Below are positions 45,970 to 55,646 of a stretch of 64,000 bases of DNA, one piece after another (the first letter of the stretch is position 1; the number at the start of each line of letters is the position of its first letter). The notes beneath the pieces are model-generated. The model was not told the origin of the DNA and ran no database searches. It worked only from the letters and a program-made list of their open reading frames with translations. The DNA comes from Variovorax sp. JS1663 (lineage in GTDB: Bacteria; Pseudomonadota; Gammaproteobacteria; Burkholderiales; Burkholderiaceae_C), in NCBI RefSeq assembly GCF_002157355.1, contig NZ_LYMK01000001.1, positions 248,001 to 312,000 on the forward strand. Reading direction: 5' to 3'. The position numbers were made by a program, and so were the translations under genes.

Positions 45970-48012
45970 ATGAGAAAGCTCCGCCGCGTCGCGCTGACTT
46001 GCGCGATCACGCTCGCCGCTGGCAGCAGCCTGCTTGCCATGCCTGTGCATGCCCGTCAGGACGAGGCCGAGGCACGAAGCAACGCCCGCGACCGCGATCA
46101 CGATCGAGGTCGGGACCGAGACCGGGACCGTGATGACGACCGCAACGGCCACCATGGCCACGGTCGCGAACCGATCAAGATCAAGATCGTCGGCTTCAAC
46201 GACTACCACGGGAACCTGCAGTCGCCCGGCACCTTCGGCGTGAACACGCTGGTGCCGGCCGCGAACCGCCCCGCCGTCGGCGGCGCCGAATACCTGGCGG
46301 CCTACGTGGCGCGCATGAAGGCGCAGAACCCGAACACGGTGGTCGTCGGCGCGGGCGACTTCATCGGCGCCACGCCCCTGATCTCGGCACTGTTCTTCGA
46401 CGAGCCGTCGGTTGAGACGCTCAACAGGATCGGCGTCGACTTCAATGCCGTGGGCAACCATGAGTTCGACAAGGGCGCGGCCGAGCTCAAGCGGCTGCAG
46501 AACGGCGGCTGCAAGCTCACCGACGGCGTGCCCGATCCCAACAGCTGCAAGGGCCTGGGCTCCAATGCTCCCGGCACCTTCGATGGCGCGCGCTTCAAGT
46601 GGCTGTCGGCGAACGTGGTCGAGACGGCCACCGGCCGCACGCTGCTGCCGGCCTACGGCATCAAGAGCTTCCAGGGCGCGAAGATCGCATTCATCGGCAT
46701 GACGTTGAGGGGCACGCCAAGCGTCGTCACGCCGACCGGCGTTGCCGGGCTCGAGTTCCGCGACGAGGCAGACACCGTCAACGCCCTGGTCCCGCGTCTG
46801 CGCGCGCAAGGCGTGAAGACGATCATCGTGCTGGTCCACCAGGGCGGCTTCCAGAGCAGCCCGAATGTCGGCGACATCAACGGCTGCGACGGCAACCTGA
46901 AGAACGCCGACGGCAGCGAGTCCGACATCGCGAAGATCGTCGCCCGGCTGCACGACGAGGTCGACCTGGTGATCAGCGGCCACACCCATGCCGCCTACAA
47001 CTGCTCCGCCAACACGGTCGACGTGAAGAGCGTGAACGGCGCCGCGGCCAGCACACCGCGGCCGACCGGCCTGCCGAACCGGGAAGGCCGGCTGGTGCCC
47101 GTCACCAGCGCCAGCGCCTTCGGGCGTGTGCTGACCGAGGTCGACCTCCAACTCGATCCGCGTTCGCACAAGGTGCTCGCGGTGCGGCCCACGAACCGGC
47201 TGGTCGACCGCACCGATGCGGCGATCAACCAGGCCATCGCCACCGATCCGGGCGTGAAGAACATCGTCGACGGCTACAGCGCGCTGGTGTCGCCGCTGGC
47301 CAACGAGGTGATCGGAACCATCGCCGTCCCGTTGCCGAACAGCGCGAACGCGGCCGGCGAGATGCCGGCCGGCAGCCTGATCGCCGATGCGCAGTTGCAG
47401 GCCACCCAGCCGGCGGCGCTCGGGGGCGCGGTCATGGCTTTCATGAATGCCGGCGGCGTGCGCAATCCGGGTTTCGCTTTCGCCGGTGCGAGCTATCCGT
47501 ACAACGTGACCTACGGCAATGCCTTCACCGTGCAGCCCTTCGGCAACAGCCTGGTCACGATGACGCTGACCGCGGTGCAGCTGAAGAACCTGCTGGAGCA
47601 GCAATTCGTCGGCTGCCAGGGGCAGACCCAGCAGCGCATCCTGCAGGTGTCGAACGGCTTGAAGTACTCGTGGCGCGCCTCGGCCGCGCCGTGCGCGAAA
47701 ATCGTCGACGTGGTGCTCACGCCGACCGACGTGGGCGTCACGCCGCCAGTGGCGACCGGCGCGCCGGAGACCATCGTCGCCAACGGCGTGGTGCAGAACC
47801 CGGCGAAGACCTACCGGGTCACGGTCAACAACTTCATCGCCACCGGGGGCGACGGCTTCACCGTGCTGGTGGGCGGCACCAACGTGCTCGGCGGCGCGCA
47901 GGACATCGATGCGCTGACCGCCTATTTCAATGCCGGCTACAAGTCGCCGAAGCTGCCTTACGACCCGGCCCTGCCGGCGCTGGCGATTCCGCGCATCACG
48001 ATGCTGCCCTGA
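45970..48012 (+). CDS. Secreted bifunctional metallophosphatase/5'-nucleotidase
   Basis: A 680-residue UshA-type enzyme. It has a signal peptide (VALTCAITLAAGSSLLAMPVHA), then an unusual Arg/Asp/His-rich spacer at about 36-65. The N-terminal metallophosphatase domain follows, with metal ligands in VGFNDYHGNLQ, GAGDFIGATPL, GNHEFDKG and ISGHTHAAYNC. The C-terminal 5'-nucleotidase domain has MNAGGVRNPG, VQPFGNSLVTMTL and NNFIATGGDGFTVL. It would dephosphorylate nucleotides in the periplasm. ATG 45970 is preceded by GAGGAGAA. The next gene starts 11 bp downstream. Confidence 0.9.
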   Translation: MRKLRRVALTCAITLAAGSSLLAMPVHARQDEAEARSNARDRDHDRGRDRDRDRDDDRNGHHGHGREPIKIKIVGFNDYHGNLQSPGTFGVNTLVPAANRPAVGGAEYLAAYVARMKAQNPNTVVVGAGDFIGATPLISALFFDEPSVETLNRIGVDFNAVGNHEFDKGAAELKRLQNGGCKLTDGVPDPNSCKGLGSNAPGTFDGARFKWLSANVVETATGRTLLPAYGIKSFQGAKIAFIGMTLRGTPSVVTPTGVAGLEFRDEADTVNALVPRLRAQGVKTIIVLVHQGGFQSSPNVGDINGCDGNLKNADGSESDIAKIVARLHDEVDLVISGHTHAAYNCSANTVDVKSVNGAAASTPRPTGLPNREGRLVPVTSASAFGRVLTEVDLQLDPRSHKVLAVRPTNRLVDRTDAAINQAIATDPGVKNIVDGYSALVSPLANEVIGTIAVPLPNSANAAGEMPAGSLIADAQLQATQPAALGGAVMAFMNAGGVRNPGFAFAGASYPYNVTYGNAFTVQPFGNSLVTMTLTAVQLKNLLEQQFVGCQGQTQQRILQVSNGLKYSWRASAAPCAKIVDVVLTPTDVGVTPPVATGAPETIVANGVVQNPAKTYRVTVNNFIATGGDGFTVLVGGTNVLGGAQDIDALTAYFNAGYKSPKLPYDPALPALAIPRITMLP

Positions 48013-48023
48013 GGACGCAACGG

Positions 48024-49232
48024 TTGGAACTGAAAGTACGCGCCATCCGCATCGCCGCTGCCGCGTGGACCGTGGCGGGCCTGCTGGGCGCGCCTGCGGC
48101 AGCCCAGGGGCCCGGTGTCGAGGCTTCGGCGGTGCGGTCCTTCGCAGACCCGTCGAGCCCGCAGGCGGCAGCCTTCTCGCAGCTGCGCGCCGCACTGATG
48201 AGCCGCGGGGAGTCCGAGCTCGCACGCGGCGAGGCCGCCACCGCCACCGACACCTTCGACCGCGTGGCGCAGACCCAGCATGCGGCCGACATCGAGATGG
48301 GCCTCGTGCGCAGCTACATGCAGGCCGGGCAGTACCGGCGCGCGCTGGCCTTCTGCGCGCACGTCGCGGGCGCGCACCGCGACTCGGCCGCGGCGGGCGC
48401 CTTGTATGCGTGGCTGCTACGAGCCGGCGGCCAGGCCGCCTTTGCCGACCGCACGCTGAGCGCCACGCTGGAGCGTGCACCGCAGGACGCGGTCGCGCTG
48501 GCGGCGCGCGAAGCCTTCGCGTCGCCCCGGCCCGTCGCGGCCGGGCTCCTGCTGCAGGCGCCACACCGAATGGCGCCGCAAGCTGTGATGCTGGAAGGAC
48601 AGGCACCCGTGCCGGAGCGGGCGGCGGTGGTCTCGAGCGGCGTGCTGATCGGCGACGGCAGCCTGGCGCTGGCGCCGAGCGCGGCGGTGCGGCCGGCGGC
48701 GACCGGTCCGCTGTGGGTTCGCAATGGCCTGGGGCAGACCACGCTGGCCAGCGTGGATGCTGGCGCGCAGCCGCTCGAGGTATTCGGCGTCACCGTGCTG
48801 CGTCTGGCTGTCCCGCTGGACCCGGGCAGCGCGCGCGGGCCGGCGCCGCGCGATCCTTTCGCAGGCAGTCCCGGCTTCGCCGTGGAATACGCCGAGGCCG
48901 ACAATCCGATCCCCGCCTGGCCCTGGCTGACGCCCGGCTTCTTCGGGGCCGGCGAGGGAGATGCCGGATTGCGTCGGCTGGGCATCGAGGTCGCCGGCCA
49001 GCGCCAGGGTGGTCCGGTACTCGATGCGGGCGGGCGCCTCGCGGGCATCGTCCTGCGGGGGCCGGGCAGTGATGCGCTGATGCTGCCCGCTTCGCGCTGG
49101 CGCCAGCTGGCCGGCGCCACGACAGCGGATGCCGCCGATGCATCCCCGGTCGCGCGGGGCTTCGGCGCGGCTGCGGACCAGGCCTACGAAAGCGGCTTGC
49201 GGCTCGCGCTGCAGCTCATCGCGCCACGCTGA
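48024..49232 (+). CDS. TPR-like protein with degenerate trypsin-like domain
   Basis: About 402 residues. The probable start is TTG 48024, with GAGGA 8 bp upstream; no ATG precedes the signal peptide (IRIAAAAWTVAGLLGAPAAAQ). Residues about 60-150 are helical repeats of TPR/Sel1 style (ELARGEAATATDTFDRVAQ, YMQAGQYRRALAFCAHV). The C-terminal 200 residues look like a chymotrypsin-fold domain, ending QRQGGPVLDAGGRLAGIVLR. The position of the catalytic Ser in G-x-S-G-G-P reads R-Q-G-G-P, so the protease is probably dead. No family name can be given with confidence. Confidence 0.6.
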   Translation: MELKVRAIRIAAAAWTVAGLLGAPAAAQGPGVEASAVRSFADPSSPQAAAFSQLRAALMSRGESELARGEAATATDTFDRVAQTQHAADIEMGLVRSYMQAGQYRRALAFCAHVAGAHRDSAAAGALYAWLLRAGGQAAFADRTLSATLERAPQDAVALAAREAFASPRPVAAGLLLQAPHRMAPQAVMLEGQAPVPERAAVVSSGVLIGDGSLALAPSAAVRPAATGPLWVRNGLGQTTLASVDAGAQPLEVFGVTVLRLAVPLDPGSARGPAPRDPFAGSPGFAVEYAEADNPIPAWPWLTPGFFGAGEGDAGLRRLGIEVAGQRQGGPVLDAGGRLAGIVLRGPGSDALMLPASRWRQLAGATTADAADASPVARGFGAAADQAYESGLRLALQLIAPR

Positions 49233-49294
49233 TCGATGGCATGGGGCGAGGATCTGCCGGGGCGGGTCGACCCTGTGCCGCACCGAGCGCATCT

Positions 49295-49315
49295 CTTGCG
49301 CATAATTGACGCAAG
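49295..49315. promoter_or_regulatory. Inverted repeat at the oxyR start, candidate LysR operator
   Basis: CTTGCG-N9-CGCAAG, with the T-N11-A spacing liked by LysR-family proteins, ends 2 bp before the oxyR ATG. Its position over the start region suits negative autoregulation. A CATAAT box lies inside it. There is no good ribosome-binding site before the ATG. Confidence 0.4.
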
Positions 49316-49317
49316 CT

Positions 49318-50289
49318 ATGACCCTCACCGAACTCAAATATATCGTTGCAGTCGCGCGCGAGCGGCATTTCGGCAAGGCGGCCGAGGCCTGCTATGTCTC
49401 GCAGCCGACGCTTTCGGTGGCGATCAAGAAGCTGGAGGACGAGCTCGAGGTCAAGCTCTTCGAGCGCAGCGCCGGGGAGGTCACGGTCACGCCCCTGGGC
49501 GAGCAGATCGTGCAGCAGGCCCAGAGCGTGCTCGACCAGGCCGCCAGCATCAAGGAGATTGCCAAACGCGGGAAGGACCCGCTGTCGGGGCCGCTCAACC
49601 TCGGTGTGATCTATACCATCGGGCCCTACCTGCTGCCCGATCTGGTGCGCCAGAACATCGCGCGCACACCGCAGATGCCGCTGGTGCTGCAGGAGAACTT
49701 CACCGTCAAGCTGCTCGAGATGTTGCGCGCCGGCGAGATCGACTGCGCCATCATGGCCGAGCCCTTTCCCGACACCGGCCTGGCGGTCGCCCAGCTCTAC
49801 GACGAGCCCTTCATGGCGGCCGTGCCGGCCAACCATCCGCTGGCCGAGCGCGAGTCGGTGAGTTCGGACGAGCTCAAGAAGGAGACAATGCTGCTGCTGG
49901 GCACCGGCCATTGCTTCCGGGACCACGTGCTCGAGGTCTGCCCGGAGTTCGCGCGCTTCTCCAGCGATGCGGAGGGCATCCGCAAGAGCTTCGAAGGCTC
50001 TTCGCTGGAGACCATCAAGCACATGGTGGCCGCCGGCATGGGCGTGACGCTGGTGCCGCGGCTGTCGGTGCCTGCCGACGCGCTCAAGCCTCGGGCCGCC
50101 AAGGGGCGCGGCAAGGAGCCGGAGCAGATCGTGCGCTACCTGCCCGTGCGGGACGCCCAAGGGGGCGAGCCACCCACGCGCCGCGTGGTGCTGGCCTGGC
50201 GCCGCAGCTTCACGCGCTACGAGGCGATCGCCGCGCTGCGCAACGCGATCTACGCCTGCGAGCTGCGAGGCGTCAGGCGCCTGTCTTGA
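49318..50289 (+). CDS. oxyR: Hydrogen-peroxide-sensing LysR regulator OxyR
   Basis: A 323-residue LysR protein. The N-terminal HTH reads ELKYIVAVARERHFGKAAEA, VSQPTLSVAIKKLEDELEV. From ATG 49318 the redox pair falls at Cys199 (GHCFRDH) and Cys208 (LEVC), exactly the numbering of E. coli OxyR, which strongly supports both identity and start. SLETIKHMVAAGMGVTLVPR is also conserved. Oxidation by H2O2 forms the disulfide and turns on catalase, Dps and others. dps follows directly. Confidence 0.93.
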   Translation: MTLTELKYIVAVARERHFGKAAEACYVSQPTLSVAIKKLEDELEVKLFERSAGEVTVTPLGEQIVQQAQSVLDQAASIKEIAKRGKDPLSGPLNLGVIYTIGPYLLPDLVRQNIARTPQMPLVLQENFTVKLLEMLRAGEIDCAIMAEPFPDTGLAVAQLYDEPFMAAVPANHPLAERESVSSDELKKETMLLLGTGHCFRDHVLEVCPEFARFSSDAEGIRKSFEGSSLETIKHMVAAGMGVTLVPRLSVPADALKPRAAKGRGKEPEQIVRYLPVRDAQGGEPPTRRVVLAWRRSFTRYEAIAALRNAIYACELRGVRRLS

Positions 50290-50405
50290 CGTCGCGGCTG
50301 CGGGTCGGTTGCCAATACCCGCCATAGCCTGCGGCTGTTGCGAAGCCCGCTTCCAGCTTCTAAAGTTTCCAGACCTTCCACAACTTCAAAGAAAGAATCC
50401 GCGCC

Positions 50406-50981
50406 ATGGCCAAAGACGACAAGAAATCCAAGTCAGCCTCTTCTGCCGGCAAGGTGCCCAAGAAGGGCGGCACGGTGGTGGCCCAGGAGTCGGGCAGCCG
50501 CAACGCGCCGATCATCAACATCGGCATCGACCGCCAGGACCGCGCTGCCATTGCCGAAGGCTTGAGCCGCGTGCTGGCGGACACTTACACGCTCTACCTC
50601 ACGACCCACAACTTCCATTGGAACGTGACCGGCCCGCACTTCAACTCGCTGCATGCGATGTTCATGGAGCAATACACCGAGCTGTGGGGCGCTACCGACG
50701 TGATTGCCGAGCGCATCCGCGCCCTCGGCCACTATGCGCCCGGCTCCTATGCCGAGTTCAGCAAGATCGCGACCGTGCCCGACGTGCCCAAGGACCCGCC
50801 CAAGGCAATGGAGATGGTGCGCATCCTGGTCAAGGGCCACGAGACCGTCTCGCGCATCGCGCGCGAGTTCATCCCCGTGGCCGAGGAGGCCGGTGATGAC
50901 CCGACCGCCGACATGCTGACCGCGCGCTGTACGGTGCACGACCAGACGGCCTGGATGCTGCGCTCGCTGCTCGAGGACTGA
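50406..50981 (+). CDS. dps: Dps-family DNA-protecting ferritin
   Basis: A 191-residue miniferritin. The four-helix ferroxidase core has the inter-subunit ligands in [14 protein letters not shown] (His) and [21 protein letters not shown] (Asp/Glu). An N-terminal Lys/Ser-rich tail of about 35 residues ([19 protein letters not shown]) is likely to bind DNA. Dps stores iron and protects DNA against peroxide. It follows oxyR by 116 bp and is a classical OxyR target. Confidence 0.93.
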   Translation: MAKDDKKSKSASSAGKVPKKGGTVVAQESGSRNAPIINIGIDRQDRAAIAEGLSRVLADTYTLYLTTHNFHWNVTGPHFNSLHAMFMEQYTELWGATDVIAERIRALGHYAPGSYAEFSKIATVPDVPKDPPKAMEMVRILVKGHETVSRIAREFIPVAEEAGDDPTADMLTARCTVHDQTAWMLRSLLED

Positions 50982-51043
50982 GCCCGGGCCGGCAGGCTGT
51001 CGTAGGTCGGATAGGCGCCGCGGCGGTGGCGCAAAATCGCGCC

Positions 51044-51922
51044 ATGTCCGTCTCCGTTCTCGAGCCTCGCAGCCGCCTGTCGCTCTACCTGGATCTGATC
51101 CGCTGGAACCGTCCGGCCGGATGGTTGCTGTTGCTGTGGCCCTCGCTGGCCGCGCTCTGGTTTGCGGCTGATGGTTTCCCCGGATGGCATCTGCTGGCGG
51201 TCTTCTTGCTCGGCACGATCCTCATGCGCAGCGCGGGCTGCTGCGTCAACGATGTGGCAGATCGTGACTTCGATCGTCACGTCAAGCGCACTGCCCAGCG
51301 GCCGGTCACCAGCGGCGCCCTGTCGGTCAAGGAGGCGTTGGCGGTGGGCGCGGTGCTCGCACTGCTGGCTTTCGGACTGGTGCTCACGACCAATCCGGTA
51401 ACGGTCCTGTGGTCCGTCGTGGCGCTTGCCGTGACATTGCTCTACCCCTATGCCAAGCGCTTCGTCTCGATTCCCCAGGCGGTGCTGGGCATCGCCTTCA
51501 GCTTCGGCATCCCAATGGCCTTCTCGGCGGTGCAGTCCGCCGTGCCGGTGCTCGCCTGGTGGTTGCTGGCGGGCAACCTGTTCTGGGTCCTGGCCTACGA
51601 CACCGAGTACGCGATGGTCGATCGCGACGACGATCTCAGGATCGGCATGAAGACCTCGGCGATCACCTTCGGACGCTTCGACGTCGCGGCGGTGATGGTG
51701 AGCTATGCCCTTTACTTGGCGATCTGGACGGTGGCCGGCGCCAGTCTCCAATTGGGGCCAGTCTTTTTCGCCGGCATCGCCATCGCGGCGGCGCAGGCGC
51801 TGTGGCATTGGCGCCTGATCCGCGAGCGCACTCGCGAGGGCTGCTTCCAGGCCTTCAGGCTCAACCACTGGCTGGGCTTCACAGTTTTCGCCGGCGTCGT
51901 GGCCGGCTATCTGCTGCGCTGA
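51044..51922 (+). CDS. ubiA: 4-hydroxybenzoate polyprenyltransferase
   Basis: A 292-residue integral-membrane prenyltransferase of ubiquinone synthesis. Both Mg-diphosphate motifs are present: [22 protein letters not shown] near 70 and [20 protein letters not shown] near 190, amid eight to nine hydrophobic helices. ATG 51044 is chosen over GTG 51026; CAAAATCGCG stands 12 bp before it and is a probable -10 region. Confidence 0.95.
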   Translation: MSVSVLEPRSRLSLYLDLIRWNRPAGWLLLLWPSLAALWFAADGFPGWHLLAVFLLGTILMRSAGCCVNDVADRDFDRHVKRTAQRPVTSGALSVKEALAVGAVLALLAFGLVLTTNPVTVLWSVVALAVTLLYPYAKRFVSIPQAVLGIAFSFGIPMAFSAVQSAVPVLAWWLLAGNLFWVLAYDTEYAMVDRDDDLRIGMKTSAITFGRFDVAAVMVSYALYLAIWTVAGASLQLGPVFFAGIAIAAAQALWHWRLIRERTREGCFQAFRLNHWLGFTVFAGVVAGYLLR

Positions 51923-51940
51923 GGGCCCCGCGCCGCGGTG

Positions 51941-52798
51941 TCAGCCTCGGCCGAACTCTTCCCCAAGCTCCGCGGCGCGCCGGTGCGCTGCGGCGATCGC
52001 GGCCTTGAAGCGGGTCTTGACCTCGGCGCTGTCGAGCGAGCTGATGGCGGCATGGGTGGTGCCGCCCTTGGACGTCACCCGCTCGCGCAGCACCGCCGGC
52101 GGCTCGCTGGCCTCCCGCGCCAGGGCCGAGGCGCCACTGAAGGTGCCGATGGCCAGCCGATGCGCCTGCTCCGGGCTCAGGCCCAGTTCGATACCGGCTT
52201 CCGTCATCGCCTCGATGAAATAGAACACGTAGGCCGGGCCGGAGCCGGAAACGGCGGTGACGGCGTCCAGGGCGCTTTCTGCGTCGACCCACAGCAACTC
52301 GCCGGTGGCGTCCAGCACCTGTTCCACCTGCTTGCGCTCGTCCGGCTTGACGGCCGGACGCGCAAACAGTCCTGTCATGCCCTCGCCGACCAGTGCCGGC
52401 GTGTTCGGCATGGCGCGCACCACCCGCTCGGTGCCGAGCCAGCGCGCGATGCTGTCGGAAGGAATGCCGGCGGCGACGCTGAGATGCAGCGCGTCCGGCG
52501 CCAGGCCGCGAACGGCTTGTGCCGCCGGGGCGAAGGTCTGGGGCTTGACCGCCCAGACCAGCACCGCGCAGCGGCCGAGCGCAGGACCGGCCTCGGCCTG
52601 TGCCGTGATGCCGAAGTCGTGGTGCAGCCGGTCACGGGCCTCGGCAAAGGGTTCGACCACCTCGAAGGTCTCGGCCGGTACCTGGCGCTTGATCAGCCCG
52701 CCGATGATGGCGCTGGCCATGTTGCCGCCGCCGATGAAGCCGATGGGTGGAAGGGGCGCGCGCTCCTGGCGGGGCAGAAAAGTTACGGCAATGTTCAT
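51941..52798 (-). CDS. proC: Pyrroline-5-carboxylate reductase
   Basis: A 285-residue enzyme for the last step of proline synthesis. Marks are the Rossmann start IGFIGGGNMASAIIGGLI, VWAVKPQTFAP, RAMPNTPALVGEGMTGL, and the signature near the C-terminus TAVSGSGPAYVFYFIEAM with VTSKGGTTHAAISSL. A dozen extra N-terminal residues precede the Rossmann fold. It is convergent with ubiA and divergent from the ribosomal operon. Confidence 0.94.
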   Translation of the reverse strand: MNIAVTFLPRQERAPLPPIGFIGGGNMASAIIGGLIKRQVPAETFEVVEPFAEARDRLHHDFGITAQAEAGPALGRCAVLVWAVKPQTFAPAAQAVRGLAPDALHLSVAAGIPSDSIARWLGTERVVRAMPNTPALVGEGMTGLFARPAVKPDERKQVEQVLDATGELLWVDAESALDAVTAVSGSGPAYVFYFIEAMTEAGIELGLSPEQAHRLAIGTFSGASALAREASEPPAVLRERVTSKGGTTHAAISSLDSAEVKTRFKAAIAAAHRRAAELGEEFGRG

Positions 52799-52918
52799 TT
52801 GACTTCCAATAGACAAAGCGGCGAGGTGTCTGACCTTCGGCGAGATGAAATTGTCGTCGCTCACGCCCGATGGATCGACATGCCGGCCAGTCCCTTCTTT
52901 CCGTTGGCGGATGCCTGG

Positions 52919-52947
52919 TTGACAGCCGCGCGCTACCGTGCCAAAAT
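52919..52947 (+). promoter_or_regulatory. Sigma70-type promoter of the spc-alpha operon
   Basis: TTGACA (52919-52924) matches the -35 consensus fully. A 17-bp spacer leads to CAAAAT (52942-52947), four of six matches to TATAAT. Initiation would fall near 52954, leaving a leader of about 143 nt before rplN that includes a GCTTC...GAAGC hairpin. It is the only strong promoter seen in the gap, which holds no gene. Confidence 0.7.
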
Positions 52948-53096
52948 CGCGGGCTTCGCCTGAAAGGGTGAAAAAGCTTCTGCCCAGCGGAAGCGCTTCG
53001 AAGTGGTTTCGGAGCGTGGACGACGGGCCCAAGACTGACCGTGAACCGTTCTCGATCCTTGGGGGCGGAGACCGGTACAAGTTGGGAATACACGAA

Positions 53097-53465
53097 ATGA
53101 TCCAAACTGAATCCCGGCTCGATGTGGCCGACAACACGGGCGCGAAATCCGTCCTGTGTATCAAGGTGCTCGGTGGCTCCAAGCGGCGTTACGCCAGCGT
53201 GGGCGACGTCATCAAGGTCAGCGTCAAGGAAGCTGCCCCGCGTGGTCGCGTCAAGAAGGGCGAGATCTACAGTGCGGTGGTGGTTCGCACTGCCAAGGGC
53301 ATCCGTCGCGCCGACGGTTCGCTCGTCAAGTTCGACGGCAATGCCGCCGTGTTGCTCAACGCCAAGCTGGAGCCTATCGGCACCCGCATCTTCGGACCGG
53401 TCACGCGCGAACTGCGTACCGAGAAGTTCATGAAGATCGTGTCGCTGGCCCCCGAAGTTCTGTAA
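53097..53465 (+). CDS. rplN: 50S ribosomal protein L14
   Basis: A 122-residue L14 beginning [17 protein letters not shown], full length and ending SLAPEVL. It is the first gene of the spc operon here. The S10-operon genes (rpsQ, rpmC and others) that precede it in E. coli are not upstream; proC on the other strand is. Confidence 0.98.
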   Translation: MIQTESRLDVADNTGAKSVLCIKVLGGSKRRYASVGDVIKVSVKEAAPRGRVKKGEIYSAVVVRTAKGIRRADGSLVKFDGNAAVLLNAKLEPIGTRIFGPVTRELRTEKFMKIVSLAPEVL

Positions 53466-53477
53466 GGACATCTCGCC

Positions 53478-53795
53478 ATGAACAAGATTCGCAAGGGCGA
53501 CCAGGTCATCGTGCTGGCCGGGCGCGACAAGGGCAAGCGCGGCACGGTGTCGCTGCGCAAGGACGACTCCCATCTCGTCATTGAGGGCGTGAACCTCGTC
53601 AAGAAGCACACCAAGCCGAACCCCCTTAAGGGCACGACCGGTGGCATCGTCGAAAAGGCCATGCCGATTCACCAATCCAACGTGGCGATCTTCAATGCCG
53701 CGACCGGCAAGGCCGATCGCGTGGGCATCAAGGTCACGGACGGCAAGCGCGTGCGCGTCTTCAAGTCCAGCGGCGAAGAAATCAAGGCCGCCTAA
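53478..53795 (+). CDS. rplX: 50S ribosomal protein L24
   Basis: A 105-residue L24 with the KOW motif at residues about 5-32 ([19 protein letters not shown]). It binds 23S rRNA early in 50S assembly. It lies 12 bp after rplN. Confidence 0.98.
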   Translation: MNKIRKGDQVIVLAGRDKGKRGTVSLRKDDSHLVIEGVNLVKKHTKPNPLKGTTGGIVEKAMPIHQSNVAIFNAATGKADRVGIKVTDGKRVRVFKSSGEEIKAA

Positions 53796-53806
53796 GGGGT
53801 ACTCAC

Positions 53807-54346
53807 ATGGCACGTCTCCAACAACACTACCGCGAGAAGATCGCGAAGGACCTGACCGAGAAGTTCGGCTACAAGTCGCCGATGCAGGTTCCGCGCCTGA
53901 CCAAGATCACCCTGAACATGGGCGTGGGCGAAGCGGTTGCCGACAAGAAGGTTCTCGAGAACGCCGTTGCCGATCTGACCAAGATCGCCGGCCAGAAGCC
54001 CGTCGTGACCAAGTCGAAGAAGGCCATTGCCGGCTTCAAGATCCGCGAGAACCAGCCGATCGGCTGCATGGTCACGCTGCGTGGCGTCCAGATGTACGAA
54101 TTCCTGGACCGCTTCGTGACGGTGGCGCTGCCGCGCGTGCGCGACTTCCGTGGCATCTCCGGCCGCGCCTTCGACGGCCGCGGCAACTACAACATCGGCG
54201 TGAAAGAGCAGATCATTTTCCCCGAGATCGAGTACGACAAAGTCGACGCCCTGCGCGGTCTCAATATCAGCATCACGACGACGGCCAAGACCGACGAGGA
54301 AGCCAAGGCGCTGCTCGCGGGCTTCCGTTTCCCGTTCAAGAACTGA
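53807..54346 (+). CDS. rplE: 50S ribosomal protein L5
   Basis: A 179-residue L5 ([21 protein letters not shown]-terminal [16 protein letters not shown]). It binds 5S rRNA. It is 11 bp after rplX, in usual spc order. Confidence 0.98.
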   Translation: MARLQQHYREKIAKDLTEKFGYKSPMQVPRLTKITLNMGVGEAVADKKVLENAVADLTKIAGQKPVVTKSKKAIAGFKIRENQPIGCMVTLRGVQMYEFLDRFVTVALPRVRDFRGISGRAFDGRGNYNIGVKEQIIFPEIEYDKVDALRGLNISITTTAKTDEEAKALLAGFRFPFKN

Positions 54347-54354
54347 GGTGACTT

Positions 54355-54660
54355 GTGGCTAAAGTAGCTTTGATCGAGCGCGAGCTCAAGCGAGAAAAAC
54401 TGGTCGCAAAGTACGCCGCCAAGCACGCGGAGCTGAAGGCGATCGCCAACGACGCGAAGAAGAGCGATGACGAGCGTGCGGCCGCGCGCCTGGCCCTGCA
54501 GAAGCTCCCGCGCAACGCCAACCCGACTCGCCAGCGCAACCGCTGCGAGATCACGGGCCGTCCGCGTGGCACCTTTCGCCAATTCGGCCTGGCCCGCGCC
54601 AAGATCCGCGAACTGGCCTTCAGCGGCGACATCCCCGGTGTCACCAAGGCTAGCTGGTAA
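54355..54660 (+). CDS. rpsN: 30S ribosomal protein S14
   Basis: A 101-residue S14 of the long, zinc-free type: [19 protein letters not shown] keeps one Cys only. It starts at GTG 54355 preceded by GAGGTGA that overlaps the L5 stop region. The spacing indicates coupled translation. Confidence 0.97.
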   Translation: MAKVALIERELKREKLVAKYAAKHAELKAIANDAKKSDDERAAARLALQKLPRNANPTRQRNRCEITGRPRGTFRQFGLARAKIRELAFSGDIPGVTKASW

Positions 54661-54680
54661 GCCAGGCAGGAGCAAAGAAC

Positions 54681-55076
54681 ATGAGCATGAGTGATCCCAT
54701 TGCCGACCTGCTGACGCGCATCCGCAACGCGCAGATGGTGGCGAAGCCCACCGTGTCGGTCCCGTCTTCCAAGGTGAAGGTCGCGATCGCGCAGGTGCTG
54801 AAGGATGAGGGCTACATCGACGGCTTCCAGGTCAAGACCGAAGCCGGCAAGAGCGAGCTCGAGATTTCGCTGAAGTACTACGCTGGCCGCCCGGTCATCG
54901 AGCGCATCGAGCGCGTGAGCCGTCCTGGCCTGCGCGTCTACAAGGCCAGCGCCGCGATCCCGCAGGTCCAGAACGGCCTCGGCGTTGCCATCGTCACCAC
55001 CCCCAAGGGCGTGATGACCGACCGCAAGGCCCGCGCCAGCGGCGTCGGCGGCGAAGTGCTGTGCTACGTCGCCTGA
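54681..55076 (+). CDS. rpsH: 30S ribosomal protein S8
   Basis: A 131-residue S8 ([19 protein letters not shown]-terminal [13 protein letters not shown]). In E. coli S8 represses the spc operon by binding its mRNA near rplE; whether this holds here is not visible from sequence. Confidence 0.98.
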   Translation: MSMSDPIADLLTRIRNAQMVAKPTVSVPSSKVKVAIAQVLKDEGYIDGFQVKTEAGKSELEISLKYYAGRPVIERIERVSRPGLRVYKASAAIPQVQNGLGVAIVTTPKGVMTDRKARASGVGGEVLCYVA

Positions 55077-55101
55077 CCGAGACATCGAGGAGAACACTGA
55101 A

Positions 55102-55635
55102 ATGTCCCGAGTAGGAAAAATGCCGGTTGCCATCCCGCAAGGCGTGGATGTGGCGATCAAGGAAGACCAGATCAGCGTCAAGGGCACGGGCGGTACGCTC
55201 AGCCTGCAGGCGAATGCGCTGGTGAAGGTCGTCAACAAGGACGGCAAGCTGAGCTTCGAGCCCGCCAACGATTCGCGCGAAGCGAACGCGATGAGCGGCA
55301 CGGTGCGCCAGTTGGTGAACAACATGGTGGTCGGTGTGACCAAGGGCTTCGAGAAGAAGCTGAACCTGGTCGGCGTGGGCTACAAGGCCCAGGCGCAAGG
55401 CGCCAAGCTGAACCTGCAGGTCGGCTATTCGCATCCGGTCAACATGGATATGCCGCAAGGCATCACGGTGGCAACGCCTACCCCGACCGAAATCGTGATC
55501 AAGGGTGCCGACCGCCAGCGCGTCGGCCAAGTGGCCGCTGAGATCCGCGCCGTCCGTCCGCCCGAGCCCTACAAGGGCAAGGGCATCAAGTATTCGGACG
55601 AGAAGATCGTGATCAAAGAGACCAAGAAGAAGTAA
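55102..55635 (+). CDS. rplF: 50S ribosomal protein L6
   Basis: A 177-residue L6 ([21 protein letters not shown]-terminal signature [15 protein letters not shown]). GAGGAGAAC precedes the start. Confidence 0.98.
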   Translation: MSRVGKMPVAIPQGVDVAIKEDQISVKGTGGTLSLQANALVKVVNKDGKLSFEPANDSREANAMSGTVRQLVNNMVVGVTKGFEKKLNLVGVGYKAQAQGAKLNLQVGYSHPVNMDMPQGITVATPTPTEIVIKGADRQRVGQVAAEIRAVRPPEPYKGKGIKYSDEKIVIKETKKK

Positions 55636-55646
55636 GGGGCAGCAAA

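Noticed and set aside
45904..48606. 900-codon minus-strand frame opposite the nucleotidase
   Set aside because: Antisense shadow of a well-defined enzyme.
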